Assembly: GCA_016292545.1 (NCBI GenBank)
Contig: JAEDIG010000001.1
Coordinates: 5,579-69,578 of the forward strand
Direction of reading: 5' to 3'
DNA from: Bacteroidaceae bacterium
Lineage (GTDB): Bacteria > Bacteroidota > Bacteroidia > Bacteroidales > Bacteroidaceae
Length of the DNA: 64,000 nucleotides
This document shows, piece after piece, positions 16,157-27,573 of this stretch. The notes under the pieces were generated by a model, which did no database searches, was not told the origin of the DNA, and saw nothing but the letters and a program-made list of their open reading frames with translations. Position 1 is the stretch's first letter. Every line of letters begins with the position of its first letter. The translations under genes and the position numbers were made by a program.

Positions 16157-18040
16157 ATGAATACACGGAATCTTAAAAAGGTTTTGCTCACGTTGGGGCT
16201 TTTCAATCTGCTCCCGTGGGTGTCTGTCATGGCAGGCAAGAAAGAGAAATGTGAAGTCAGTGAGATGCATCCTACCTTTTGGTGGGCAGGTATGCAGAAT
16301 CCCAGATTGCAAGTGCTCATCTATGGCACGGGCCTTGATGGCATAGTGCCTGAACTCAAGGGAGCAGAGGGCATCAGCATCGATGAGGTGGTGGATGTGC
16401 CCAACAAGCACTACATCATTCTTTACCTCAACACCAAGAATGCGCTCCCGCAGCAGTTCAGCATTCTGCTCAAGGACGGCAACAAAGTGGTGAAGACGCT
16501 CCCCTATGAACTGAGGAAAAGCAGTGTAGGCAGGGTGGAGAGCTTTGATGCCAGCGATGTGGTGTATCTGCTCATGCCCGACCGCTTTGCCACAGGCACA
16601 ACCGATGCAGAGAAGAAGCAGATGTATGCCGGCATGAAGGAAAGCAGCTGGGGACAGGAGGACATGGCCCGCCATGGAGGCGACCTCAAGGGGTTGACTG
16701 CACACCTCGACTATCTGCAGGATCTGGGAATCACGGCTATATGGCCCACCCCCACATTGGTGAACGACATGCAGAAGGAAACATACCACGGCTATGCCAT
16801 TACCAATTATTATGAAACCGACCCCCGGTTTGGCACCAACGAGGACTATTGCCGCTTTGTCAGCGAGGCACACAAGCGTGGCATCAAGGTAATCAAGGAC
16901 ATCGTCTTCAACCATTGCGGGTCGGAAAACTTCCTGTTCCGCGACAGACCTGCCGATGACTGGTTCTGCTACAACAGCCAGTACAATCAAACCACCTACA
17001 AGACAGGAGCTGTGGGCGATCCTCATGCCTCCGGGCACGACCGGAAGCTGGCCGTAGACGGCTGGTTTACGCAGTTCATGCCAGACTTCAACGGACGCAA
17101 CCCTCTGGTGGCCGACTATCTCATCCAGGCCAGCATGTTCTGGATAGAGTATGCGGGAATCGACGGCATACGGCAGGACACCTATCCCTATAACGACTTC
17201 GACTTCATGCGCAGATGGTGTCTCGACATCGAACGCCAATATCCCGGCTTCAACATCGTGGGTGAGACATGGATCAACAATGCCGTGGGTGTGAGCTATT
17301 GGCAGAAGGGAAGCCCGCTGGCAGCCCCCCGCAATTCGGAACTGAAGACGGTGATGGATTTCCCGTTGATGTATATGCTCACCAGTTGTGTGGACGAGGA
17401 AAGCGACTCCTGGGACAATGGGTTTGCACGGCTGTATGAGCTTATGTCGATGGACCGTGTCTATGCCGACACGGGCCATCTGCTCACCTTCCTGGCCAAT
17501 CATGACACCAACCGCTTCCAGCCCACCGAGGAGAAGGCCATGAATGTGACGCGCTACAAGCAGGCACTGACGCTGTTGCTCACGCTGCGTGGCATTCCCC
17601 AGCTTTATTATGGCGACGAGATAGGCATGTATGCCAACAAGAGTGTCAACGACGGTGCGCTCCGCCAGAACTTTCCTGGCGGATGGCCTGGTGACAAGAA
17701 CAATGCCTTTACGGCCGACGGCAGAACCAAGTTGCAGGCCGAATACCATGATTTTACCCGGAAACTGCTGAACTGGCGCAAGGGAAACCGCGCGGTAGCA
17801 TACGGAACACTGACTCATTTTCCTGTGCGCGAGGGTATATATGTATATGCCCGTCAGTGGGAAGGAAAGACTGTTACCGTGGTAATGAACGGTACCAAGG
17901 AACAGCAGCGCATAACCACCGACTATTATCGGGAAGTGATGCCCGCAAGCAAAGCACACGAGGTGCTGACGGGAACAGACGTGGAGATTGCAGACATGTT
18001 GCAGCTGGAGCCCAGGGAAATCATGATTCTGGAATTCTGA
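16157..18040 (+). CDS. susA: neopullulanase/alpha-amylase SusA (GH13)
   Basis: The protein is 627 residues with an N-terminal signal peptide (hydrophobic stretch LLTLGLFNLLPWVSVMAG) and no lipobox, so it is periplasmic. A small beta-sandwich of the cyclomaltodextrinase-N type (about 35-125) precedes the GH13 barrel. Catalytic motifs are all present: DIVFNHCG (about 247), the nucleophile Asp in GIRQDTYPY (about 338), the acid/base Glu in VGETWIN (about 369) and FLANHDTNRF (about 445). The family hydrolyses alpha-1,4 links in maltodextrins and pullulan. It is the first gene of the starch locus and divergent from a SusR-like regulator, as in Bacteroides. susB follows after 31 bp. Size and order match SusA closely. 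Confidence 0.93.
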   Translation: MNTRNLKKVLLTLGLFNLLPWVSVMAGKKEKCEVSEMHPTFWWAGMQNPRLQVLIYGTGLDGIVPELKGAEGISIDEVVDVPNKHYIILYLNTKNALPQQFSILLKDGNKVVKTLPYELRKSSVGRVESFDASDVVYLLMPDRFATGTTDAEKKQMYAGMKESSWGQEDMARHGGDLKGLTAHLDYLQDLGITAIWPTPTLVNDMQKETYHGYAITNYYETDPRFGTNEDYCRFVSEAHKRGIKVIKDIVFNHCGSENFLFRDRPADDWFCYNSQYNQTTYKTGAVGDPHASGHDRKLAVDGWFTQFMPDFNGRNPLVADYLIQASMFWIEYAGIDGIRQDTYPYNDFDFMRRWCLDIERQYPGFNIVGETWINNAVGVSYWQKGSPLAAPRNSELKTVMDFPLMYMLTSCVDEESDSWDNGFARLYELMSMDRVYADTGHLLTFLANHDTNRFQPTEEKAMNVTRYKQALTLLLTLRGIPQLYYGDEIGMYANKSVNDGALRQNFPGGWPGDKNNAFTADGRTKLQAEYHDFTRKLLNWRKGNRAVAYGTLTHFPVREGIYVYARQWEGKTVTVVMNGTKEQQRITTDYYREVMPASKAHEVLTGTDVEIADMLQLEPREIMILEF

Positions 18041-18050
18041 GTATTCATAA

Positions 18051-20210
<2,160 letters not shown>

Positions 20211-20238
20211 TTAATAAACAACTCTAAATCACATCAAA

Positions 20239-23200
20239 ATGAAACAGAAACTCAAATTCAGGACATTGGCAACCCTGATTGCCATGTTCTTAGTGTCTGT
20301 CTCGGCATGGGCCCAGAACATCACGGTGAAGGGTCACGTGCAGGACGACATGGGTGAGCTTCCCGGTGTTGCCGTCAAGCAGAAGGGCACAAACAATGGT
20401 GTTTTCACTGACTTGAACGGGGATTTCACCCTCTCGGTTCCCAAAGGGGCCATGCTCGTAATCTCCTACATGGGCTATGTAACCCAGGAGGTTTTGGCCG
20501 CTCCCAAGATTAACGTCACCATGGTGGAGGACACCAAGACGCTGCAGGAAACCGTGGTTATCGGTTACGGTAGCGTGAAGAAGGAGGACATGACGGGTGC
20601 TGTGGCCACCTTCAAGCCCGACGAGAAGAACCATGGCATCATCACCAGTCCGCAGGAGCTCATCCAGGGCAAGGTGGCTGGTGTGAACGTCAACATGAGC
20701 AGCGGTGAGCCCGGTGCGGGTGCCCAGATTGTGATTCGTGGCGGTGCTTCACTGAATGCCAGCACCAAGCCACTGATTGTCATCGACGGCATGGTGCTCG
20801 ACAACAACGACATCAAGGGTATGAGCAATCCCCTGTCGCTGGTGAACCCAGCCGACATTGAGTCGTTCACCGTGCTGAAGGATGCCAGCGCCTGTGCTAT
20901 CTACGGTAGCCGCGGTTCCAATGGTGTCATCCTCATCACCACCAAGAAGGGCCGCACGGGTGCTCCCGTGAAGGTGAGCTACAACGGTAGCCTGTCCTTC
21001 TCCACCAAGACAAAGACCATGGACGTGATGAACGCCGGCGAGTATGTGTCTTTCGTGGAACGTTTCTATGGTAAGGGCAGCAATGCCTGGAACGCCCTGG
21101 GATGGAAGGAACGCGATGCCGACGGCAAGCCCATCGAGAGCGCTGGAACATACGATACCAACTGGCAGGACGAGATTTTCCGCACGGCTGTGAGCCACGA
21201 CCACAATGTGACCGTGCAGGGCGGTCTGAAGACCAAGGATGCCAAGGTGTTTGCCATGCCCTACCGTGTGAGCCTGGGCTTCACAGGTCAGGAAGGTATC
21301 ATCGAGAGCAGCGACTACAAGCGTTTCACCGCAGGCGTGAGCCTCAGCCCCGAATTCCTCGACAAGCACCTGACCTTCAACATCAACGGTAAGTTTGTGC
21401 AGAGCTGGACCAATCCTGGCAGTGCGCCCATCGGTGATGCCGTAAACATGGACCCCACACAGCCCGTCAAGAGCAGCGACCCCCGCTATGCCAACTTCGG
21501 CGGTTACTTTGAATGGCTGAAGGATGCAGGCTACAACGATGCCAATTATCCCTATGCCACCAACGGTCCCAAGAACCCCGTGGAGCAGGTGGCCAAAGGA
21601 CACAACACCTTCACCAAGGACTCCTGGGTGTTCCTCGGCAACGTGGAGGCTGCCTACAAGATTCATGGCCTGGAGGACCTGAGCCTTCACCTGAACCTGA
21701 GCGGAGAGTGGACCACGGGTAGCGAGACCACGGGTGACCTCTTCTACACCAGTGCCAACGGCACCAAGTATTATTGCCAGCCCCGCTACACCTCCTCCTG
21801 CGGCTATTATGGCTATGGAAAGTATAACACTGAGGACAAGCAGAACCAGCAGCTTCAGGCATACGCCAACTATGACCACACATGGAAGGATGCCCACCAC
21901 CTGAACGTGATGGCCGGCTACGAATGGAGCAAGCTGAAGTATGACGGCTATGAGGACCACTACAGTTACCAGAACAGCGTCTACGGTGATTTCGGCACCA
22001 ATCCCGGCAATTATCTCAATGCCAATGGTGAACTGGACCTGCGCGACAGGGTGATTGACCCCTGGGGCAGTGAGAGCTACATCGTGTCGTTCTTCGGACG
22101 TGCCAACTACACTCTTCTCGATCGCTACCTCTTCACCTTCACCGGTCGTGGCGATGGTTCCAGCCGTTTTGCCAAGGGCAACAAGTGGGGCTTCTTCCCC
22201 TCAGCCGCCTTTGCATGGCGCATCAACGATGAGGCTTTCATGAAGGATGTAGATGGTGTGAGCGACATGAAACTGCGTCTGGGATGGGGTAAGACAGGTC
22301 AGCAGGACATCGGAAAGGACTTCTATTATCTGGCCACCTACACCAGCAATGTCAACGGCAACTACACCTATCCCATTGCCGGGCTGAATGGTTTCATGGC
22401 CAAGCCCAATGCCTATAACGATGAGATTCGCTGGGAGACCACCACTACCTACAACGTAGGTCTCGACCTTGGCTTCTTCAAACAGCGCCTCACTGTGGGT
22501 GTGGATGCCTATTACCGCAAGACCACCGACCTCTTCAACCTCAATACCGTGCCTACGGGCTCCAACTTCGACCGTACCGTCTACACCAATATCGGCGAGA
22601 TGAGCAACCGTGGTGTGGAATTCCAGCTGACAGGCCGTCCCATCGTTACCAAGGACTGGTACTGGGAGATTGGCATGAACTTTGCCTACAACAAGAACCG
22701 TGTGGACGAACTCTATGGCGGCAACGACAAGGTAGACGGATGGGTGGACCACGAAGGTACGGTGAGCTGGCAGAAGGTGGGCAAGCCCACCAACAGCTTC
22801 TATGTGTACCAGCAAGTCTACGACGAGAAGGGACTGCCCATCCAGGGTGTCTTTGTGGACCGCGACGGTGACGGAACCATCACCGAGAACGACAAGTATT
22901 GGTACAAGAGCATCAACCACCCCTGGAACTGTGGTCTGAGCACACGCGTGCAGTATAAGAACTGGGATCTGGGCATGAACCTGCGTGGTTCCTTCGGAGG
23001 CTACATCTACAACGATCTGGAGGCCGGACGTGTCAACTTGGCTGCCGTATGCCGCGACTACAACGGATGGTACAACCAGAATACCACGACAGACATTGAG
23101 AAGCTCAACTGGAACAGCTATCTCTATGGCCACAGCGACTACTTCGTGCAGAATGCCAGCTATGTGCGCTGCGACAACATCACGCTGGGCTACAGCTTTG

Positions 23201-23379
23201 AGAACCTGTTCAAGAAGGGCAAGTACAATGGCATCACAGGCCGCATCTCGGCCAGCGTGAGCAACGCCTTTGTCATCAGCAAGTACAAGGGTCTGGATCC
23301 TGAGCAGACCAGCGGTGCCGAGTCCAGCCTCTATCCCCGTCCGCGCACCTATACCCTCAATCTGGGTCTGAATTTCTAG
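20239..23379 (+). CDS. susC: SusC TonB-dependent starch-oligosaccharide transporter
   Basis: The protein is 1,046 residues. A signal peptide (ending SVSAWAQ) is followed by a carboxypeptidase-D-like domain (about 27-105, with GVFTDLNGDF). A TonB-box-like region (ETVVIGYGSVKKEDMTGAV) precedes the plug, which includes KDASACAIYGSRGSNGVILI, and a 22-strand barrel ends in a C-terminal aromatic residue (LGLNF). SusC proteins import bound maltooligosaccharides through the outer membrane, energised by TonB-ExbBD. The partner SusD follows after 41 bp. Together with susE and the SusF-like gene it forms the outer-membrane starch complex. Confidence 0.97.
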   Translation: MKQKLKFRTLATLIAMFLVSVSAWAQNITVKGHVQDDMGELPGVAVKQKGTNNGVFTDLNGDFTLSVPKGAMLVISYMGYVTQEVLAAPKINVTMVEDTKTLQETVVIGYGSVKKEDMTGAVATFKPDEKNHGIITSPQELIQGKVAGVNVNMSSGEPGAGAQIVIRGGASLNASTKPLIVIDGMVLDNNDIKGMSNPLSLVNPADIESFTVLKDASACAIYGSRGSNGVILITTKKGRTGAPVKVSYNGSLSFSTKTKTMDVMNAGEYVSFVERFYGKGSNAWNALGWKERDADGKPIESAGTYDTNWQDEIFRTAVSHDHNVTVQGGLKTKDAKVFAMPYRVSLGFTGQEGIIESSDYKRFTAGVSLSPEFLDKHLTFNINGKFVQSWTNPGSAPIGDAVNMDPTQPVKSSDPRYANFGGYFEWLKDAGYNDANYPYATNGPKNPVEQVAKGHNTFTKDSWVFLGNVEAAYKIHGLEDLSLHLNLSGEWTTGSETTGDLFYTSANGTKYYCQPRYTSSCGYYGYGKYNTEDKQNQQLQAYANYDHTWKDAHHLNVMAGYEWSKLKYDGYEDHYSYQNSVYGDFGTNPGNYLNANGELDLRDRVIDPWGSESYIVSFFGRANYTLLDRYLFTFTGRGDGSSRFAKGNKWGFFPSAAFAWRINDEAFMKDVDGVSDMKLRLGWGKTGQQDIGKDFYYLATYTSNVNGNYTYPIAGLNGFMAKPNAYNDEIRWETTTTYNVGLDLGFFKQRLTVGVDAYYRKTTDLFNLNTVPTGSNFDRTVYTNIGEMSNRGVEFQLTGRPIVTKDWYWEIGMNFAYNKNRVDELYGGNDKVDGWVDHEGTVSWQKVGKPTNSFYVYQQVYDEKGLPIQGVFVDRDGDGTITENDKYWYKSINHPWNCGLSTRVQYKNWDLGMNLRGSFGGYIYNDLEAGRVNLAAVCRDYNGWYNQNTTTDIEKLNWNSYLYGHSDYFVQNASYVRCDNITLGYSFENLFKKGKYNGITGRISASVSNAFVISKYKGLDPEQTSGAESSLYPRPRTYTLNLGLNF

Positions 23380-23420
23380 GCGGAAAAGTGGTAACTAACA
23401 AATTTAAATCTTGAAACAAT

Positions 23421-25112
23421 ATGAAATTCAATATATTCAAAACTATAGTCCCAATGGCGGCTCTCGTTGTGAGTGGTGCCTTTACCTCCTGCATAGGGGA
23501 TCTGGACTTTGAGAGTGCGGCTGACACCAACGACCCCGATATCAATCAGCCTTTCGACCCCAATCAGATGTACACCAAGTGCTATGCTTCGCTCATCATG
23601 GAAGGAAATGATGGCAATGCAGACTTCGACATTGATGACGGCGGCAAGAGTTGCCTGCTGCGCAACATCTACAATCTGGAGTGCCTGGGCACCGATGAGT
23701 CTATCTGCTGGTGGACCGATGGCGGATTGGTGAACGTGTGCTACAACCAGTCAACCCCTGGCGATCAGGTGTTGAAGTTCATGTACTATCGCAGTATGTC
23801 CAACATCACCTATTGCAACCACTATCTCAACGATGAGTCGTGCAAGAATCTGGGTGAAACCAAGTATGCCGAGGTCCGATGGATTCGTGCCTTCAACTAC
23901 TATGTGCTGGCCAATGAGTTTGGCAATGTGCCTTTCCTGACCAAGATTTCGGGCGAGGCCGCCCCTCGTGCCACCCAGGCCGAGATGTACGATTGGCTCA
24001 TCAGCGAGTTCACCGAGTGTGAGAAGAACCTGATGGAGGCTGCCCCCAAGAAGGACAGCGACAAGGAAAGATACGGCCGTGTGGACAAAGCTGCCGCCTG
24101 GCTTATGCTGAGCCGTCTGTATCTCAATGGCAAGGTGTGGAAGGCAACTGTGGAGGATTTCGACTACGAGGCTGCACTCCAGCAATCCAAGGCATATGCC
24201 AAGAAGGTGCTGGATGCCGGCTACAAGCTGAGCGACGAAACATCTACCGTCACCGACAAACAGGCGGGCGTGATGTGTACCTATACGGGCTACGACAAGC
24301 TCTTTATGGCCGACAACGGCAGCAGCAGTGCTTATGTGGAAGCCGTCCTGCCCCTGTTGCAGGATGCCGAGAAGACGCGTGGATGGGGTGGCACCCTGTT
24401 CTTCATGGCTGCCCATGCAGGTGCCGACCAGGAAACCGTTACGGGTCTGGACCGTGGCAATGTGGATGGCTGGCGCGGTATGCGTGTGCGCAAGCAACTG
24501 GTGGAGAAGTTCACCAATGCGCCTGAGGCATGGGAAGGCAAGACCTCCAAGGAAATCCGTGAGGTGGCAGGCGATGACCGTGCACTGTTCTGGGCCAAGG
24601 GCCACACTGTGCGCATTGCCCATAACGACAGGGACGAGTCGTTCGACCAGGGCCTGATCATCACGAAGTTCAGCAACCGCCGCAGCGATGGTGAAATGTA
24701 CAGCACAACGGGTGTGGATGGCGATTTCTTCCTGCTTCGTGCAGCAGAGGCATATCTCAACTATGCCGAGGCTGAGGCACGTCTGGCCGGTGGTACACTG
24801 GCAGCCGGCAGCGAAGGAGCCAAGTGTCTGGACGCACTCCGTGCCCGTGCCCATTGCACCAAGAAAATTGGCACCTACACCCTCAACGACATTCTCGACG
24901 AGCGTGCCCGTGAGTTCTACTGCGAGGGCTATCGCCGCACCGACCTTATCCGCTTCGGACAGTTCGGCGGCAACGATGCCACCTATTCCTGGGACTGGAA
25001 GGGCGGTGTGGAGGCCGGGCAGGCATTCCCTGCTACACGCAACCTCTATCCAATCCCTGAGAGCGAGCTGCTGGCCAATCCTAACCTGAAGCAGAACGAG
25101 GGATACAATTAA
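23421..25112 (+). CDS. susD: SusD starch-binding lipoprotein
   Basis: This 563-residue surface lipoprotein has a lipobox at FTSC. The mature chain carries the SusD/RagB fold. The N-terminal helices include LECLGTDE and WIRAFNYYVLANEFGNVPF, TPR-like helices include AAWLMLSRLYLNGKVW, and the C-terminal end is typical of the family (ILDERAREFYCEGYRRTDLIRF, then NLYPIPESELLANPNLKQN). SusD caps SusC and binds helical alpha-glucan. The order susC-susD with a short gap is diagnostic. Specificity for starch comes from the neighbouring amylolytic genes; aromatic binding residues cannot be assigned without alignment. Confidence 0.96.
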   Translation: MKFNIFKTIVPMAALVVSGAFTSCIGDLDFESAADTNDPDINQPFDPNQMYTKCYASLIMEGNDGNADFDIDDGGKSCLLRNIYNLECLGTDESICWWTDGGLVNVCYNQSTPGDQVLKFMYYRSMSNITYCNHYLNDESCKNLGETKYAEVRWIRAFNYYVLANEFGNVPFLTKISGEAAPRATQAEMYDWLISEFTECEKNLMEAAPKKDSDKERYGRVDKAAAWLMLSRLYLNGKVWKATVEDFDYEAALQQSKAYAKKVLDAGYKLSDETSTVTDKQAGVMCTYTGYDKLFMADNGSSSAYVEAVLPLLQDAEKTRGWGGTLFFMAAHAGADQETVTGLDRGNVDGWRGMRVRKQLVEKFTNAPEAWEGKTSKEIREVAGDDRALFWAKGHTVRIAHNDRDESFDQGLIITKFSNRRSDGEMYSTTGVDGDFFLLRAAEAYLNYAEAEARLAGGTLAAGSEGAKCLDALRARAHCTKKIGTYTLNDILDERAREFYCEGYRRTDLIRFGQFGGNDATYSWDWKGGVEAGQAFPATRNLYPIPESELLANPNLKQNEGYN

Positions 25113-25147
25113 TTAATATATATTGTGAACACATTGAGTCTAGAAAT

Positions 25148-26374
25148 ATGAAATTCAAGAATCTTTTATCATATATGGCCCTGGGGGCAGTGGTGGCAAT
25201 GAGCAGTTGTACTGACGACAACGACTCCAACCCGACCCTCATCAAGCCTGCGGCTGGTTCGTTTGTGGTGTTCCAGCCCGAATTTGGAGAAAATGTGGTA
25301 GACCTCAGCCCGTCTGTGATGACGGCCGATGATGGCATCACCCTGACATGGAACCAGCCCCGGTATACCGACAACGGAGCGCCCATCGGCAATCTGGCTG
25401 GTTCGGGCATCGTGTACAAGGTGTTGCTCTCGCCCTCCGGCAAGTTTACCAAGGCATACGACCCCACCAAGCTCAACGAGAAGGCCGGCAAGTATGAAGG
25501 CGATGCCGATTTCGACTATGTGACTATGGACAACAAGTTCACGTCTACCGTCACCACCATCCTGGCCAAGGACCTCAACATGACGCTCAACCGCTGGAAC
25601 CAGTTCAGCTCCCAGGCGACAACCGTATGGCAGGAAGGCGTGGACTGCGAAGCCCTCAAGGTGTATGTGAAGGTGGTGGCACGCATAGATGCCGGCATCG
25701 GAGGCACGGTGGATGGCAGCGAAGTGGAGTCGAATGTGGTGACCATCAATGTGAAGCCCTACTACATGCTGCCTTACGACAAACCCACTCCCGAACCCAT
25801 CTTCATGCCCGGCAACGGCAACGGATGGAACCATGGTGTGTGTCCTGTGCTGGCTTGGGACGACGACAGGGATGCCCTCTGCGGCTATGCCTATATGGAC
25901 GGTGAATTCAAGTTCACACCTCAGCCCAACTGGGATGCTGAGTACAATGGCAACAACTTTGAGCAGGGGCTCTGTTCGGACAACATCACGCTGAACGGTG
26001 GTGGCAACATCCAGTTCAACGGCGAACCGGGCATGTACTTCCTTGAGGTGAATCTGGACAAGAAGTCGCTCATTGCCACTCCTTACGCATGGCATCTGGT
26101 GGGTGCTTTCAACGAGTGGAACCAGGCCGACGACAGCCAGATTATGACCTACGACACCAGCGAGCACTGCCTGAAGTTCGAGAATGCCGGTGTGACAGCA
26201 GACGGCTGGAAGTTTGCAGCCAATGGCGGCTGGGATGTCAACCTGGGTGGTGATGTGGACAACCTGACGCAGGACGGAGCCAATCTCACTGTGGAAGGCA
26301 CCACCATCCGTCTCTATCTGGAGCGTACCCAGGCAAACATGAACGATTTCAAGTACAGGTGTACCGTTGAATAA
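25148..26374 (+). CDS. susE: SusE-like starch-binding lipoprotein
   Basis: The 408-residue lipoprotein has lipobox MSSC after a short signal. An N-terminal Ig-like SusE domain (VVDLSPSVMTADDGITLTW) is followed by CBM-type beta-sandwiches. The last one contains WHLVGAFNEWNQADDSQ and ANGGWDVNLGGDVDNL, typical of SusE/SusF starch-binding modules. These proteins hold starch at the cell surface but are not essential for transport. It is shorter than or comparable to Bacteroides SusE, and its place right after susD supports the call. Confidence 0.9.
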   Translation: MKFKNLLSYMALGAVVAMSSCTDDNDSNPTLIKPAAGSFVVFQPEFGENVVDLSPSVMTADDGITLTWNQPRYTDNGAPIGNLAGSGIVYKVLLSPSGKFTKAYDPTKLNEKAGKYEGDADFDYVTMDNKFTSTVTTILAKDLNMTLNRWNQFSSQATTVWQEGVDCEALKVYVKVVARIDAGIGGTVDGSEVESNVVTINVKPYYMLPYDKPTPEPIFMPGNGNGWNHGVCPVLAWDDDRDALCGYAYMDGEFKFTPQPNWDAEYNGNNFEQGLCSDNITLNGGGNIQFNGEPGMYFLEVNLDKKSLIATPYAWHLVGAFNEWNQADDSQIMTYDTSEHCLKFENAGVTADGWKFAANGGWDVNLGGDVDNLTQDGANLTVEGTTIRLYLERTQANMNDFKYRCTVE

Positions 26375-26399
26375 TAACCCCTAAAACAAAGAAGACATT

Positions 26400-27488
26400 A
26401 TGAATAAGAAAATATTGTTTGTAGCTATGCTCGTTGCAGGACTCACCTCCTGCACCGAGGACTACACCGATTGGAAGCAGCCTGCGCAGAACACGCAGCA
26501 GGAGCAGAAGACCCAGGTGCTGAAGGTGACTCCCGTTGCCGAGGTGGTTGACCTGGAAACCGTTGAAACCGAAAGTGTCAAGGTGGTGGAGTTTGGTGAA
26601 CTGGAAGGAGCCACCTTCGTAGAGGCCACCTTCAATGCCGTGCAGGGCGGCAAGACATTCGTTCTGCCCGTGGCCGAGGATGGAACCGTGAAGGTTGCCG
26701 ACCTGAAGAAAGCCATCTCTTCCCTTTACAACCGCACCCGCGAGGTGCGCGATGTGACCGGAAAGGTGAAGGCTACGCTCAAGACGCTTCCCACCGAGGT
26801 GCAGCCCCAGGGGCTCACCGTCTATGTGGAGACCGAGGCCGCTGTCACCTTCCGGGCCGTGTTGCCCGATGTGCCCACCTATTGCTTCCTCACGGGCAAT
26901 CCCAACGGCTGGGCCACAGAGCCCAGTGTCCCCTTCATCCCAACGCTGGAGAACCAGAACGTGCAGACCCTGACCACCTATTTCAACAGTAGCTGGGACG
27001 GCAAGCTCTGGTATCGCGAGGACGTGGGCAACTGGGATGTGGCCATGGGTGCCGAGAAGGAAGAGCCCCTCACCGAGGGCAAGATCGTGTCGGAGAATGT
27101 GGGTTGTTTCTTTGCGCCCAGCGAAGGCTTCTACACCATGACCATCGACATCAAGAACATGACCTATCGCTTCACCGAGTGTGAGGAGCAGTTCCCCGCA
27201 GAATACAGTAAGATTGGCCTCATTGGCGGCTTTAATGGTTGGGGCGGTGATTATGAACTGATTCAGGCCAACAAATCCCATGTATGGCACGCCTACGACT
27301 TCACGCTGGAAAGCGATTCCGAACTGAAGTTCCGTGCCAACGGCGGATGGGACATCAACTGGGGCAACGGCTCTGATTTCCCCTATGGAAAGGGTGTCCA
27401 GAATGGTGATAACCTCAAGGTGTCTGCCGGCACCTACGACGTGTACTTCAACGACCTCACTGGTCAGTATCTGTTCATTGAGAAATAA
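26400..27488 (+). CDS. SusF-like starch-binding lipoprotein
   Basis: The 362-residue lipoprotein has lipobox LTSC. It begins with a Gln-rich linker (NTQQEQKTQ). An unusual acidic N-terminal domain rich in Val and Glu then replaces the usual SusF N terminus. Two CBM-like modules follow, with the motifs FLTGNPNGWA and IGLIGGFNGWGGDYELIQ, and the last ends in ANGGWDINWG near the C terminus. The final module is clearly of the same type as in the SusE-like protein. At 362 residues it is shorter than Bacteroides SusF, so I leave the symbol empty and describe it as SusF-like. It should bind starch at the surface. It is 26 bp downstream of susE. Confidence 0.85.
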   Translation: MNKKILFVAMLVAGLTSCTEDYTDWKQPAQNTQQEQKTQVLKVTPVAEVVDLETVETESVKVVEFGELEGATFVEATFNAVQGGKTFVLPVAEDGTVKVADLKKAISSLYNRTREVRDVTGKVKATLKTLPTEVQPQGLTVYVETEAAVTFRAVLPDVPTYCFLTGNPNGWATEPSVPFIPTLENQNVQTLTTYFNSSWDGKLWYREDVGNWDVAMGAEKEEPLTEGKIVSENVGCFFAPSEGFYTMTIDIKNMTYRFTECEEQFPAEYSKIGLIGGFNGWGGDYELIQANKSHVWHAYDFTLESDSELKFRANGGWDINWGNGSDFPYGKGVQNGDNLKVSAGTYDVYFNDLTGQYLFIEK

Positions 27489-27505
27489 GTTTTCATGGAT
27501 ACAGT

Positions 27506-27550
27506 CCTGCCTCGCCTTCCTTCTTTTTCCAAGGGAGGAGGGGAGGCAGG
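27506..27550 (+). other. strong hairpin between the SusF-like gene and the amylase gene
   Basis: The outer arms CCTGCCTC (27506-27513) and GAGGCAGG (27543-27550) are perfectly complementary. Inner CT- and GA-rich stretches extend the stem around a T-rich loop. No T-tract follows, so this is unlikely to be a full intrinsic terminator. It may act as a processing or mRNA-stability element that sets lower expression of the downstream genes relative to susC-susF. Confidence 0.6.
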
Positions 27551-27573
27551 ATGCCTATAAAACCACAACCACT

